Positions 9,770 through 19,251 are shown, numbered from the stretch's first letter. The stretch is DNA of 32,914 bases from Sphingomonadaceae bacterium (GCA_009920915.1 RFZB01000013.1:1-32914), one strand, 5' to 3'. Numbers and translations are program-made. Notes: generated from the sequence alone by a model not told the origin.

Positions 9770-11155
9770 ATGAGCAGCTTTGTGTTGATGGCAGCTGCCA
9801 GCCTGATGAATAGCTTGCCCGCAACAGACGACTGCGCCGCGCTGGCCAAAGATCCTGCTGCGGCTTTGGCCTATAGCAGCGGTCTTCAGGGCTTTGTTTA
9901 CGGCTATCCCATTGTCGATATGCTCAAGCAAAAGCATAACGAAACGCACCGAGTGGCGGCTGACCAGCCAATTGTTGCACCCGTCAACACGATGGTGCCC
10001 TACCCCCATATCCTAACGCCAGAGACGCAGGGCCAGCTTCGTGCGCCCAATGCGGATACGCTTTATGTCAATGCTTGGTTAGATCTCTCTAAAGGGCCTG
10101 TCCTGATTGAGACGCCTGAAATGAACGGGCGATATTATACATTGGCATTCATGGACCTTTTTGGCCGCCCCTTCCATCTGGGGACACGGACCAATCAAGG
10201 CCGGGCCACGCGTTATGCGATTATTGGCCCGTCGGGTGGGCAAGTGCCAGATGGGTATGAGGCTTTTCCCGTGCCAACGGACACCGCATGGATGCTTGGC
10301 CGCATTTTAGCGGATGGCAAGGCAGATGAGCAGCAAGCCATTGCCATTGCACGCAGCTTTAAAATGACTGGGCCGGCCAGCTTTAGCTCCGCCATCACAG
10401 ATGCTGCGCCCATGGCGCCTTATGCCAGCCTAGACTTTTTCGCGCAGTTAAACGGCGCGTGGAAATCCCTTCCCCTGCCCGCCGAGGAAACGGCGCTGAT
10501 GGCTGTTTTTGACAAAGCCGGCTTTGGGCCCAAAGCGCGTTTTGACGCGGCAAAGCTGTCTGCCGGGCAAAAGCTGGGGCTGGGCTGTGCCATCCGCATG
10601 GGGCCAGATATTCTGGCAGCTCAAGGCTTTAAGCCGACGTGGATGGTCAATGGCTGGGTGCGCAATGACAAGGTGGATAGGCCGGGCAATGATTATCTGC
10701 TGCGCGCTGAAATCGCGCGTGGTGGCTATGTGAATGCCCAAGAAGAGTCGATTTATCCCGCCGCAGTGACGGATAGCACGGGTGCAATGCTGAACGGCGC
10801 CAAGCGCTATCGCATCCGCTTTGCCCCCGGGCAAACGCCGCCCGTTAACGCCTTTTGGTCGATCACAGCCTATGACCTAAAGACCGCGCACCTCGTGCCC
10901 AATCCCATTCGCCGCTATCAATTTGGCGATCGCACCAAAGGCACAAAGCGTGATGCCGATGGCGGGCTGACGATTTATCTGAGCGCAAAACGGCCACCAC
11001 AGGGCAAATCCAATTGGCTGCCCACGCCCTATGGCGCGTATCACCTTGTGATGCGGATGTATTTGCCAAAGCCAGAGGCCTTGGATGGGCGCTATGCCCC
11101 GCCGCCAATTGAGCCTATTTCTGCCCCCACCCCCGTTGCGGAGACGAAGAAGTGA
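9770..11155 (+). CDS. DUF1254/DUF1214 domain-containing protein
   Basis: GLQGFVYGYPIVDMLKQKHNETHR...PNADTLYVNAWLDLSKGPVLIETPEMNGRYYTLAFMDLFGRPF...FWSITAYDLKTAHLVPNPIRRYQFGDRT...WLPTPYGAYHLVMRMYLPK, typical DUF1254 plus DUF1214 architecture. Putative signal sequence at the N-terminus. Confidence 0.87.
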   Translation: MSSFVLMAAASLMNSLPATDDCAALAKDPAAALAYSSGLQGFVYGYPIVDMLKQKHNETHRVAADQPIVAPVNTMVPYPHILTPETQGQLRAPNADTLYVNAWLDLSKGPVLIETPEMNGRYYTLAFMDLFGRPFHLGTRTNQGRATRYAIIGPSGGQVPDGYEAFPVPTDTAWMLGRILADGKADEQQAIAIARSFKMTGPASFSSAITDAAPMAPYASLDFFAQLNGAWKSLPLPAEETALMAVFDKAGFGPKARFDAAKLSAGQKLGLGCAIRMGPDILAAQGFKPTWMVNGWVRNDKVDRPGNDYLLRAEIARGGYVNAQEESIYPAAVTDSTGAMLNGAKRYRIRFAPGQTPPVNAFWSITAYDLKTAHLVPNPIRRYQFGDRTKGTKRDADGGLTIYLSAKRPPQGKSNWLPTPYGAYHLVMRMYLPKPEALDGRYAPPPIEPISAPTPVAETKK

Positions 11156-11775
11156 CAAGTTTGGAAGCCAGGATTGATCGGCTGGAATCTTTGGACGCCA
11201 TTCGCCAATTGCCCGCCAAATATGCGCTAGCGCTTGATATGCGTGATATGGACGCAATGGTCTCGCTCTTCCCCGCGGATGTCCGCGTTGGCAAAGATGC
11301 CTCGGGCCGGGCGGCACTGCGCGCCTATATGGATCGCACCTTGCGCTCTCCCTTTACCGGCACGTCGCATCATATTGGCGGGCACGTGATTGAATTTGAC
11401 GATGCCGACCATGCCCATGGCGTTGTCTATTCCAAGAATGAGCATGAGACAGGCGATGAATGGGTCATCATGCAGATGATGTATGTCGATGATTATGTTC
11501 GCCTTGAGGGCCGCTGGTATTTCCAGCGCCGCCTGCCGCTTTATTGGTATGCGACTGACCTCAACAAACCGCCCATTGGTGACAATAAAATGCGCTGGCC
11601 GGGGACTGACTGGGTGGAAGGCAATTTCCACAAGCTCTTCCCCAGCTATGCCGAATTTTGGGCGCGCGAGGGCGACCATGGCGGGCCAGTGGCAGAGCCT
11701 GCGCCGCTGGACGGATTCCTAAACGCAATGCGCCGCGGGGCCGCAGCCCCCAAGGTAAAGGTGCGGGCGGATTAA
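11152..11775 (+). CDS. SnoaL-like protein
   Basis: GTG start overlapping the upstream stop (gtga); TSLEARIDRLESLDAIRQLPAKYALALDMRDMDAMVSLFPADVRV. Confidence 0.8.
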   Translation: MTSLEARIDRLESLDAIRQLPAKYALALDMRDMDAMVSLFPADVRVGKDASGRAALRAYMDRTLRSPFTGTSHHIGGHVIEFDDADHAHGVVYSKNEHETGDEWVIMQMMYVDDYVRLEGRWYFQRRLPLYWYATDLNKPPIGDNKMRWPGTDWVEGNFHKLFPSYAEFWAREGDHGGPVAEPAPLDGFLNAMRRGAAAPKVKVRAD

Positions 11776-11805
11776 ACCTTTAAAGCTCGGACTGCCGCGT
11801 CTGGG

Positions 11806-11865
11806 CTCCGGGTCAAGCCCGGAGTACCGAACGGAGATAGCCGTGCTCCGGCCTTGAGCCGGAGC
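11806..11865. repeat. REP-like double palindrome (two GC-rich hairpins in mutual inverted orientation); may also act as bidirectional terminator
   Basis: ctccggg-tcaag-cccggag (11806-11824) and gctccggc-cttga-gccggagc (11845-11865) are perfect stems. The second block approximates the reverse complement of the first. Located between convergent genes. Confidence 0.7.
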
Positions 11866-11875
11866 CTAGGGCTGC

Positions 11876-12685
11876 TCAGAAATAATAGCTCGCGCCATTG
11901 GCGACGAGGACAGAGCCGTTGACAAAGCTCGCGTCATCGCTCGCCAAATAGGCGACAGCCGCGGCAATTTCCGATGGGTTGGCCATACGGCCCAAGGGGA
12001 TGGATGCTTCCATCGACTTGATCCACTCATCCGGAATACCGGCCATCACGGGCGTATTGGTCGGTCCCGGCGCAACGGCATTGACCCGGATTTTGCGCGG
12101 GGCGAGTTCGCGCGCCAATTGCCGCGTCAGGCCGATAATTGCGGCCTTAGACGTCACATAATGGGGCGATCCTTCCCCTGATTGCGCACTGGTGGAGCTG
12201 ATATTGATGATGGACCCGGCGTTGCCATCTTCTGCCAAAACACGCGCAAATTCTCGACAGACGTAAAAGGCGCCGTTGATGTTGACGGCCATAACGCCCG
12301 CCCAACCTTCATCCTCCATATGGATCAGCTGATCGACAATGACGTCAGACGCGCCTTTTTCCGCCAGCTCAGCATTACGCTGGGCCATCGCGCCGTAAAA
12401 TTGCTCTGAGCCATCTTTGGCAGCTTGGCCAATGCCTGCGTTGTTGACGGCAATATCCAGACGCCCAAAGGCCTCTCGCGCGGCGCGCACAGCCGCCCGC
12501 ACAGAGGCGGAGTCTGCCACATTGCAGTGCAGGGCCAAGGCAGCGCCGCTGGCCTTTGCCTCATCCACATTCATGTCGAGGGCAGCAACTTTGGCGCCAT
12601 CGGCCGTCAGCCGCTCTACAATCGCACGGCCAATGCCCCGGCCTGCGCCTGTGACAATCGCGGCTTTGCCTACAAATTTGCTCAT
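11876..12685 (-). CDS. short-chain dehydrogenase/reductase (SDR)
   Basis: KAAIVTGAGRGIGRAIVERL, NNAGIG, HYVTSKAA, NGSVLVANGASYYF. Confidence 0.88.
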   Translation of the reverse strand: MSKFVGKAAIVTGAGRGIGRAIVERLTADGAKVAALDMNVDEAKASGAALALHCNVADSASVRAAVRAAREAFGRLDIAVNNAGIGQAAKDGSEQFYGAMAQRNAELAEKGASDVIVDQLIHMEDEGWAGVMAVNINGAFYVCREFARVLAEDGNAGSIINISSTSAQSGEGSPHYVTSKAAIIGLTRQLARELAPRKIRVNAVAPGPTNTPVMAGIPDEWIKSMEASIPLGRMANPSEIAAAVAYLASDDASFVNGSVLVANGASYYF

Positions 12686-14376
12686 TCCTCATTCGCTCCT
12701 GTCATGTGGCGCGCCGCGATATAGCCAAAGGTCATGGCCGGGCCGATTGTGACGCCCGCCCCCGGATAGCTTTCACCCATGGCCGAGGCCGCGTTGTTGC
12801 CAACAGCATAAAGGCCAGAAATCGGCTTACCCTTTGTATCGAGCACGCGCGCCAGGTCATCCGTCAACAAGCCGCCATTGGTGCCAATATCACCGGGATA
12901 GATGGGCATCGCGTAGAACGGCCCTTTTTCCAGCGGACGCAGGCACGGGTTGGGGCCAACGCGCGGATCGCCATACATTCTGTCATAAGCTGCTTCCCCA
13001 CGATGAAAATCGGGGTCTTCGCCTTTTACGGCAAAATCATTGTAGCGCGCGACAGTCGCTGCCAGCTTATCAGCAGGCACGCCCATCGCTTCGGCCAGTT
13101 CTTCCACCGTGCGGCCTTTTTTCAAAATGCCGCGCACTTCGCCGCGCTGAAGCCAATCCGGCATGATCGGGTAAAGCGGCCCGACAGGATAGCTGTGGCG
13201 ATAGCGGTGATCAAAAACGAACCATGTCGGGCTGGCATCGCCATGTTCGGCCTCACGCCGCGCCATTTGCTGGCCGACAATATGGTAAGACGCAGCCTCG
13301 TTCAGATAGCGTTCGCCCTTTTGGTTGACCATCATGCAGCCCGGCAAGGCGCGTTCAATGGTGCAGAGCCGCCCGCGATCTTCCCCCGGCACGTAAAAGA
13401 CAGGGGCCGCCCATGCCGATTGCATATTAAGCACCTGTGCCCCGACACCCAGCCCGGCGCGAATTGAATCGCCCGTATTGCCGCTTGTCCCGCCAGACAA
13501 CTGGGCCCGACGATACAGCGGGGCGTGCGCGTCCCGCATCTCTTGGTTTTTATCAAAGCCGCCAGCAGCCAGCACAACGCCTTTCCGGGCGCGGACACGC
13601 AATGACTTGCCTTCGTGACGGACCACCGCGCCCACAACCTTGCCCTTTTCAGTGATCAGTTCTTCCATGGGCGTATCAAGCCATAGCGGCACGCCCTTTT
13701 CATTCAGCGCCAGCCGCAATCCGCCCAGCAAGGCATTGCCCAGCGTCAAGCGCCGATCCTTGCGCGATTTAAAGCGGAAGGGCCAATCAAACCAATAGCG
13801 CGCCAAGCTTTTGGTCAGATGCCACCACCAACGCGGCGCACGGAAGAGGAGAATATAGGTTTCATCAAAATGCCAGTTGAGATAGCCAAAGAGGCTCGCC
13901 GCAGGCGAGGCAAAGCGCAGAGTTTCGACATCCTTGCCCAGCTTTTTCCCATCAATAGGCAGCGGCATATGCGTGCGATAGCCGGTGGGGCTGCCCCCCG
14001 GATTTTCGGCATGATAATCAGGATAGGGAAAGGCCTGATAATCAATGTCGGTATTCGCCGTCACCCAACGCAGCATCTTTGCGGCATTGTCGACAAAGGC
14101 GCGGATGTTGGCATCGGGCACATTTTTGGCAGACAACTTGCGGACATATTTAAAGGCATCCGACGTCTTGTCTTCAAAGCCCGCCGCCTTGGCCTGATCG
14201 CTTGCCGGGATCCAAATCCCCGCGCCTGATGTGGCGGAGGTGCCGCCCCACAGCTTTTCCTTTTCGATCACCAGCACATCAGCATGATTGCTGGCCGCGA
14301 CCAAGGCGGAGAGCAAACCGCCCGCGCCCGAGCCGACCACCAATGTATCGACTTCTTTATCCCATGTTTTCGTCAT
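12682..14376 (-). CDS. kstD: 3-ketosteroid delta1-dehydrogenase-like FAD flavoprotein
   Basis: VDTLVVGSGAGGLLSALVAASNHADVLVIEKEKLWGGTSATSGAGIWIPAS plus C-terminal IYPGDIGTNGGLLTDDLARVLDTKGKPISGLYAVGNNAASAMGESYPGAGVTIGPAMTFGYIAARHM, the KstD-type signature. The symbol is by family resemblance; substrate is unverified. Confidence 0.75.
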   Translation of the reverse strand: MTKTWDKEVDTLVVGSGAGGLLSALVAASNHADVLVIEKEKLWGGTSATSGAGIWIPASDQAKAAGFEDKTSDAFKYVRKLSAKNVPDANIRAFVDNAAKMLRWVTANTDIDYQAFPYPDYHAENPGGSPTGYRTHMPLPIDGKKLGKDVETLRFASPAASLFGYLNWHFDETYILLFRAPRWWWHLTKSLARYWFDWPFRFKSRKDRRLTLGNALLGGLRLALNEKGVPLWLDTPMEELITEKGKVVGAVVRHEGKSLRVRARKGVVLAAGGFDKNQEMRDAHAPLYRRAQLSGGTSGNTGDSIRAGLGVGAQVLNMQSAWAAPVFYVPGEDRGRLCTIERALPGCMMVNQKGERYLNEAASYHIVGQQMARREAEHGDASPTWFVFDHRYRHSYPVGPLYPIMPDWLQRGEVRGILKKGRTVEELAEAMGVPADKLAATVARYNDFAVKGEDPDFHRGEAAYDRMYGDPRVGPNPCLRPLEKGPFYAMPIYPGDIGTNGGLLTDDLARVLDTKGKPISGLYAVGNNAASAMGESYPGAGVTIGPAMTFGYIAARHMTGANEE

Positions 14377-15169
14377 GATGCGTCACCTGTTGGGTAGATA
14401 TTGGCGCCTGTCGCGCCTTTATGCCTGCGTGCCGGGCATCGAGCGCCGGGTCCAGCGCTTCGGGCTGGGGGATGATCCAATAATCACCGCGGTCAATCGC
14501 GGCGAACACTAAGTCAGCAAAAGCCTCGGGCGCCATGCCATGCGCACCAAGCAAGTCGGTCATCGCCTGATGAAAGCCTTGGGCTGCAGCTGTTGGGGCC
14601 TCGCGGAAGATTTGGGTTTTAACGGGGCCGGGCGCCAGCAATGAGACAGCAATCGGGCTGCCCAAGGCCGCCAATTCCCCCGCCAAAGACTCCGTCAGCG
14701 CCACCACGGCAAATTTGGTCGCGCTGTAAGGCGCCATAAACGGCGATGGCAAAAAGCCGCCAACGGAGGCCGTATTGATGATGCGCGCGGGTCCACCCGC
14801 TGCCATCATGCGGGGGACAAAGGCCCGCAGGCCATTCACCACCCCGCCAATGTTAATATCAAGTGAGCGTTGCCACGCGTCTGCGCTGATTTCCCAGCTT
14901 AGGCCCGTGGTCAGGACACCTGCGTTGTTGAACAACAGGTCAACCCCGCCATGCTGGGCGAACGCCGCTTCAGCCAGCGCCTCGAGCGCTGCGGGATCAC
15001 GCACATCGGTGGGATAAGCATGGGCTTGGTCCCCAAGCTCTTGGGCAAGCGCCGCCAGCGCGTCCCCATCCCAATCCGCCAGAACAACCGTCATCCCCCG
15101 GCGCACGGCTTCGCGCGCAAGGCCGGCACCAATGCCGCTGGCCGCGCCAGTAATGACGGCTGTGCTCAT
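14357..15169 (-). CDS. short-chain dehydrogenase/reductase (SDR)
   Basis: MSTAVITGAASGIGAGLAREAV, NNAGVL, YSATKFAVVALTESLAGEL. Confidence 0.87.
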   Translation of the reverse strand: MSTAVITGAASGIGAGLAREAVRRGMTVVLADWDGDALAALAQELGDQAHAYPTDVRDPAALEALAEAAFAQHGGVDLLFNNAGVLTTGLSWEISADAWQRSLDINIGGVVNGLRAFVPRMMAAGGPARIINTASVGGFLPSPFMAPYSATKFAVVALTESLAGELAALGSPIAVSLLAPGPVKTQIFREAPTAAAQGFHQAMTDLLGAHGMAPEAFADLVFAAIDRGDYWIIPQPEALDPALDARHAGIKARQAPISTQQVTHHDENMG

Positions 15170-15177
15170 GTCCGCGA

Positions 15178-15951
15178 TCAGCCCGGAATATATAGCTGGG
15201 CCGCCTTGCCGCCATCCACAGGCAGCGCAACGCCCGTGATATAACTGGCCGCATCAGACAGCATGAACACAATGGCTTCCGCCAATTCTTCAGGCTTGCC
15301 GCCCCGGCCCATCGGGATGGCATCGGCTGTCTTTGCCGCAAGTTCCGGCGCTTTAATCGCGAAATCCGCTGTCGCCGCCGTATTCACCTGCCCCGGCACA
15401 ATCGCGTTGACGCGAATGCCTTTGCGCGCGCCTTCCATTGCCGCCACTGCGGTAAATTGGATCAGCGCCGCCTTAGAGGCTGAATAGCTGGAATAGTTTA
15501 CCATGGCGCGAATGGCTGTGGTGGAAGAAATGTTGACGATAGAGCCTTTGCCCTGCTTTTCCATCACAGCCATGGCCGCCTTGGTGCCAATGAAGACAGC
15601 TTCCGAATTAACGGCAAAGTCCTTGCGCCAATGATCAAGTGAGAGCTTGCTGATCGGTGCATAATGCGTCGACATGGCGTTGTTCACCAACATATCGAGC
15701 CGACCATGCCGGGCCGCCACATCGGCAATCATGGCTTCAAAAGCTGGAAAATCGGTCACATCCAGTTGAACAGCCTCGACCTTGCCGCCTTCGCCGTCAA
15801 TCTGCGCGCGGGCCAAATCCAGCTGCTCCTGTCGGCGTCCACAAATGACAACTTGCGCGCCGCGACGTGCCAGCAGGGCGGCGGTCGCCAGCCCAATGCC
15901 GTCGCTGCCGCCCGTCACAATGGCGACCTGGCCGGTTAAATCCTGATTCAT
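15178..15951 (-). CDS. short-chain dehydrogenase/reductase (SDR)
   Basis: GQVAIVTGGSDGIGLATAALLARRGA, NNAMSTHYAP, YSASKAALIQF, ITGVALPVDGGKAAQLYIPG. Confidence 0.9.
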   Translation of the reverse strand: MNQDLTGQVAIVTGGSDGIGLATAALLARRGAQVVICGRRQEQLDLARAQIDGEGGKVEAVQLDVTDFPAFEAMIADVAARHGRLDMLVNNAMSTHYAPISKLSLDHWRKDFAVNSEAVFIGTKAAMAVMEKQGKGSIVNISSTTAIRAMVNYSSYSASKAALIQFTAVAAMEGARKGIRVNAIVPGQVNTAATADFAIKAPELAAKTADAIPMGRGGKPEELAEAIVFMLSDAASYITGVALPVDGGKAAQLYIPG

Positions 15952-16012
15952 GCCTGTTCCTCTCCGAAGAATTTCGACGCATTTGCGGTTTTCTATGGCC
16001 TTATGTCAACAT

Positions 16013-16046
16013 GATGCGTAGAATCACGCCAATAAAATTACGAATG
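16013..16046. promoter_or_regulatory. weak candidate operator, GATGCGTA-N18-TACGAATG (site E)
   Basis: Core GCGTA-N18-TACG with the same spacing as sites A, B and D, between divergent SDR genes; outer half-site positions are degenerate. Confidence 0.45.
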
Positions 16047-16063
16047 ACAGGGATTCGAGAGGC

Positions 16064-16825
16064 ATGACTGATCTGACTGGCAAGACTGCCCTGATTACGG
16101 GCGCGGGGCAAGGTGTGGGCCAAGGCATTGCATTGGCCATGGCCGCCGCTGGGGCTAATGTCGTCGTCACAGGCCGGACGCTGGAAAAGCTGGAAAAGAC
16201 GGTTAGCCTGATTGAAGGCCGAGGTGGCACCGCGATGGCGGTTGCCTGCAACGTCAAATCCAAGAGCGATCTGGAAGCCGTTGTCGAGGCAGCCGTCGCC
16301 CGCTTTGGTGGCGTCGATATTCTTGTTAACAATGCGCAAGAAGTGCCCAATGGCAGATTGCTGGATGTCTCTGATGAGGCGTTTCTTGCGGGCTTTGAAT
16401 CCGGCCCGCTTGCCACATTGCGGCTGATGCAACTCGTCGAACCGCATATGGTGGCGCGCGGCGGCGGGGTGATTTTCAACCTTGCCTCCTCAGCAGGTAT
16501 TCGCTGGGATATGTCGGGCTATGGCGCTTATGGCGCAGTCAAACAGGCAATCCGCAATTTGACGCGCGCGGCCGCGGCCGAATGGGGCCGCGATGGCATC
16601 CGCGCCCTCACCATTGCGCCGCACGCGGAATCTCCCGGCCTTAAATGGTGGGTGGAGAATAATCCGGAAGAAGCCGAAGCCTTTTTCCGCACCATCCCGC
16701 TGGGCCGGATTGGCAAATTGGAAGAAGATATTGGCCGTGCCGTTGTCGCTTTGTGCAGCCCAGATATGGGCTATCTGACGGGCGCGACCATTCCGCTCGA
16801 TGGCGGCCAAGCCAATTTCGATTGA
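16064..16825 (+). CDS. short-chain dehydrogenase/reductase (SDR)
   Basis: GKTALITGAGQGVGQGIALAMAAAGANVVVTGR, NNAQEV, YGAVKQAIRNLTRAAAAEWG, ATIPLDGGQANFD. Confidence 0.88.
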   Translation: MTDLTGKTALITGAGQGVGQGIALAMAAAGANVVVTGRTLEKLEKTVSLIEGRGGTAMAVACNVKSKSDLEAVVEAAVARFGGVDILVNNAQEVPNGRLLDVSDEAFLAGFESGPLATLRLMQLVEPHMVARGGGVIFNLASSAGIRWDMSGYGAYGAVKQAIRNLTRAAAAEWGRDGIRALTIAPHAESPGLKWWVENNPEEAEAFFRTIPLGRIGKLEEDIGRAVVALCSPDMGYLTGATIPLDGGQANFD

Positions 16826-16834
16826 GGCGGCAAG

Positions 16835-17536
16835 ATGGAAAAAATCATCTGTGCGTTATGGAAGGCGGAAGGCGAGGCGCGGGATGATTTTTCCGCGCGA
16901 TTGCTGGCAGATCTTCCCGCCAAATTAACCGCCGCCGGTGCGCGTCATATTCGGCTCAATATCGAAGATCAGGTGTCTGATGCAGGTGCCGCCCTGCGGC
17001 AAAGCCGGGGGGAGAGCCAGCATCATGCCACCTTACAATTTTGGGTGCCCACGGCCTATGCGCCCCTGCGCGCAGAAGTGGATGCCGCATTGCACGCAGC
17101 GTGTGACCATTGGGCCGCTTGGCTGGTCGTTGAGTCTACCATCATTCCCAATACCGATCACCCACCCATTCTAGGCCAGCGCACAGCGGGCTGGGCGCAG
17201 CTTGCATTCCTGACATTGCCCGCAGGGATGGCCCATGAAGACTGGCGCCGCATTTGGCAAAATGATCACACCAAAGTCGCGATCGAGACGCAGGCGAATT
17301 TTGAATATGTCCAGAATCTCATCCTTCGCCCGCTGACGGATAATGCGCCGCCTTATGTGGCCATTGTTGAAGAATGCTTCCCGGAAAGCGCGCTGACGGA
17401 CCCCTTTGTCTTTTTTGATGCCGTTGGAAATAAAGCGAAATTCGATACAAATCTGGGCGAGATGATGGAAAGCTGCGGCCGCTTCATCACGCCCGGCACC
17501 ATTGATGTCATCCCCACCAGCCAATATAATTTTTAG
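16835..17536 (+). CDS. EthD-domain-like (dimeric alpha/beta barrel) protein
   Basis: MEKIICALWKAEGEARDDFSARLLADLPAKL...GWAQLAFLTLPAGMAHEDWRRIWQNDHTKVAIETQANFEYVQNLILRPLT resembles EthD-family proteins; family call by pattern only. Confidence 0.55.
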   Translation: MEKIICALWKAEGEARDDFSARLLADLPAKLTAAGARHIRLNIEDQVSDAGAALRQSRGESQHHATLQFWVPTAYAPLRAEVDAALHAACDHWAAWLVVESTIIPNTDHPPILGQRTAGWAQLAFLTLPAGMAHEDWRRIWQNDHTKVAIETQANFEYVQNLILRPLTDNAPPYVAIVEECFPESALTDPFVFFDAVGNKAKFDTNLGEMMESCGRFITPGTIDVIPTSQYNF

Positions 17537-17550
17537 GATTACAGACAGCC

Positions 17551-19251
17551 ATGACCGACCAAAAGACTGTGCGCATTGGCGGGGGCGCTGCCTTTTTTAT
17601 TGATAGCGCCATGGCCGTGCCGCAGCTTTTGGGCGCTGGGGTGGATTATATCCTGCTCGATTATCTGGCGGAAGGCGCGATGGGCCTTCTCGGCCGCGCG
17701 CGGATGGCTGATCCCAAAGCCGGTTTCCCAAGTGATTTTATGGATGTGCATATTGGGCCATTTCTGGCGCAGATTGCGCAGACAGGCACCAAGATTATGG
17801 CCAATGCCGGGGGCGTGAACCCCGAAGAACTGGCCACGCAACTACGCGGGCGCATTGCGGAATTGGGACTGAATTTGAACGTCGCCTGCATTTCGGGCGA
17901 TGATCTGATGGGCCAGCTGGCGGACTTTGCGGATGTGAAGGACATGTTCACAGGCGCCCCCTTCCCCACATCGGGCGTCACCAGCTGCAACGCCTATTTG
18001 GGCGCCTTCCCCATTGCCAAAGCACTGGCGCAAGGGGCGGATATTGTCATTACCGGCCGCGTGGTCGATTCCGCGCTCGCGCTCGGCCCGTTGATCCATG
18101 AATTTGGCTGGGGTGCCGAAGATTGGGACCAATTGGCAGGCGGCACAATTGCCGGCCATCTGATCGAATGTGGCCCGCAAGCGACGGGCGGCACGTTTAC
18201 GGACTGGCGCGAGGTCGAAGGCTGGGAAAATATTGGCGCGCCCATTGTGATCTGCGCGGCCGACGGCAGCTGCATTGTGACCAAGCCGGACGGCACGGGC
18301 GGCCTTGTCTCACGGGGCACGGTGGCCGAACAACTGCTGTATGAAGTCAGCGATCCGCAGGCCTATTTCGTGCCCGACGTCACTTGCGACATGGCTCATG
18401 TGACCATTGAAGACCTTGGGGCAGATCGCGTCCGCGTGTCAGGCGCCAAAGGCTATCCGCCGCCTGCGACACTGAAAGCCTGTGTGACTTGGGATGCGGG
18501 GTGGCGTGCCATAGCCTATCAGCCCGTTATTGGCCCGGCCGCCAAAGAGCGGGCCGCCAAACAGGCGGCGGCGCTGTTTGCGCGCGGATCGCTGATGCTG
18601 CGCGGCCGAAATATGGCCGATTGGCAACGGACCGAGGCCGTCATCCTTGGCAGCGAAGAGGAAGTGATCCTCAAACTTGTGGTGGAACACACCGATATGC
18701 TGGCGACACAAATGTTTGTGCGCGAACAATTTGCCGCCATTTCGGCAATGTCCCCCGGCACCAGCGTGGCTTTTGGCCCCAATGTCGCGCCCATGATGCG
18801 CCTGATTGGCTTCACGGTAGACCGCGCTCGCGCCATCCCCCTGTTGGATGGCACGCCCTGCCCCGATCCCGCCCGGCCCAGCTTTGCGCCAGAGATGATT
18901 ACACGGGCCCCTGCCCCGGCTGGCGCAGCGACATCCACCACGCAAACCACATTGGAAAATCTGGCCTTTGCCCGCAGTGGTGAAAAGGGGGAGACAATTA
19001 ACGTTGGCATTATCGCCCGTCAGCCCCAGCACCTTGCCGCCTTGCGCCGTGCGCTGACGCAGGAGGCCTTGCGCAAGTGGCTGCCCGACTTAGGCGATTT
19101 CCGCGTGACTGTTTATGATCTGCCGGGGCCAGCCGCGCTGAACATCGTGATGGACGGGGCATTGCCCGGCGGGCTCAACGCCAGCCAGCGTTTTGACCCC
19201 GCCGCCAAGACAATCGCGCAACGGCTGATGCGGTTTCCCATCACGCTTTAA
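17551..19251 (+). CDS. acyclic terpene utilization AtuA family (DUF1446) protein
   Basis: VRIGGGAAFFIDSAMAVPQLLGAGVDYILLDYLAEGAMGLLGRARMADPKAGFPSDF...KIMANAGGVNPEELATQLR...ADIVITGRVVDSALALGPLIHEFGW is characteristic of DUF1446/AtuA. Confidence 0.85.
   Translation: MTDQKTVRIGGGAAFFIDSAMAVPQLLGAGVDYILLDYLAEGAMGLLGRARMADPKAGFPSDFMDVHIGPFLAQIAQTGTKIMANAGGVNPEELATQLRGRIAELGLNLNVACISGDDLMGQLADFADVKDMFTGAPFPTSGVTSCNAYLGAFPIAKALAQGADIVITGRVVDSALALGPLIHEFGWGAEDWDQLAGGTIAGHLIECGPQATGGTFTDWREVEGWENIGAPIVICAADGSCIVTKPDGTGGLVSRGTVAEQLLYEVSDPQAYFVPDVTCDMAHVTIEDLGADRVRVSGAKGYPPPATLKACVTWDAGWRAIAYQPVIGPAAKERAAKQAAALFARGSLMLRGRNMADWQRTEAVILGSEEEVILKLVVEHTDMLATQMFVREQFAAISAMSPGTSVAFGPNVAPMMRLIGFTVDRARAIPLLDGTPCPDPARPSFAPEMITRAPAPAGAATSTTQTTLENLAFARSGEKGETINVGIIARQPQHLAALRRALTQEALRKWLPDLGDFRVTVYDLPGPAALNIVMDGALPGGLNASQRFDPAAKTIAQRLMRFPITL

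Noticed and set aside
12706-13467. 253-aa plus-strand ORF antisense to the KstD-like gene
   Set aside because: The KstD-like protein on the minus strand is well supported; the antisense ORF has no recognisable motifs and no convincing RBS.
15976-15990. Extra TTTGCG-like half-site (gcatttgcgg) near site E
   Set aside because: No matching inverted partner at 18-19 nt; treated as chance next to the weak site E.
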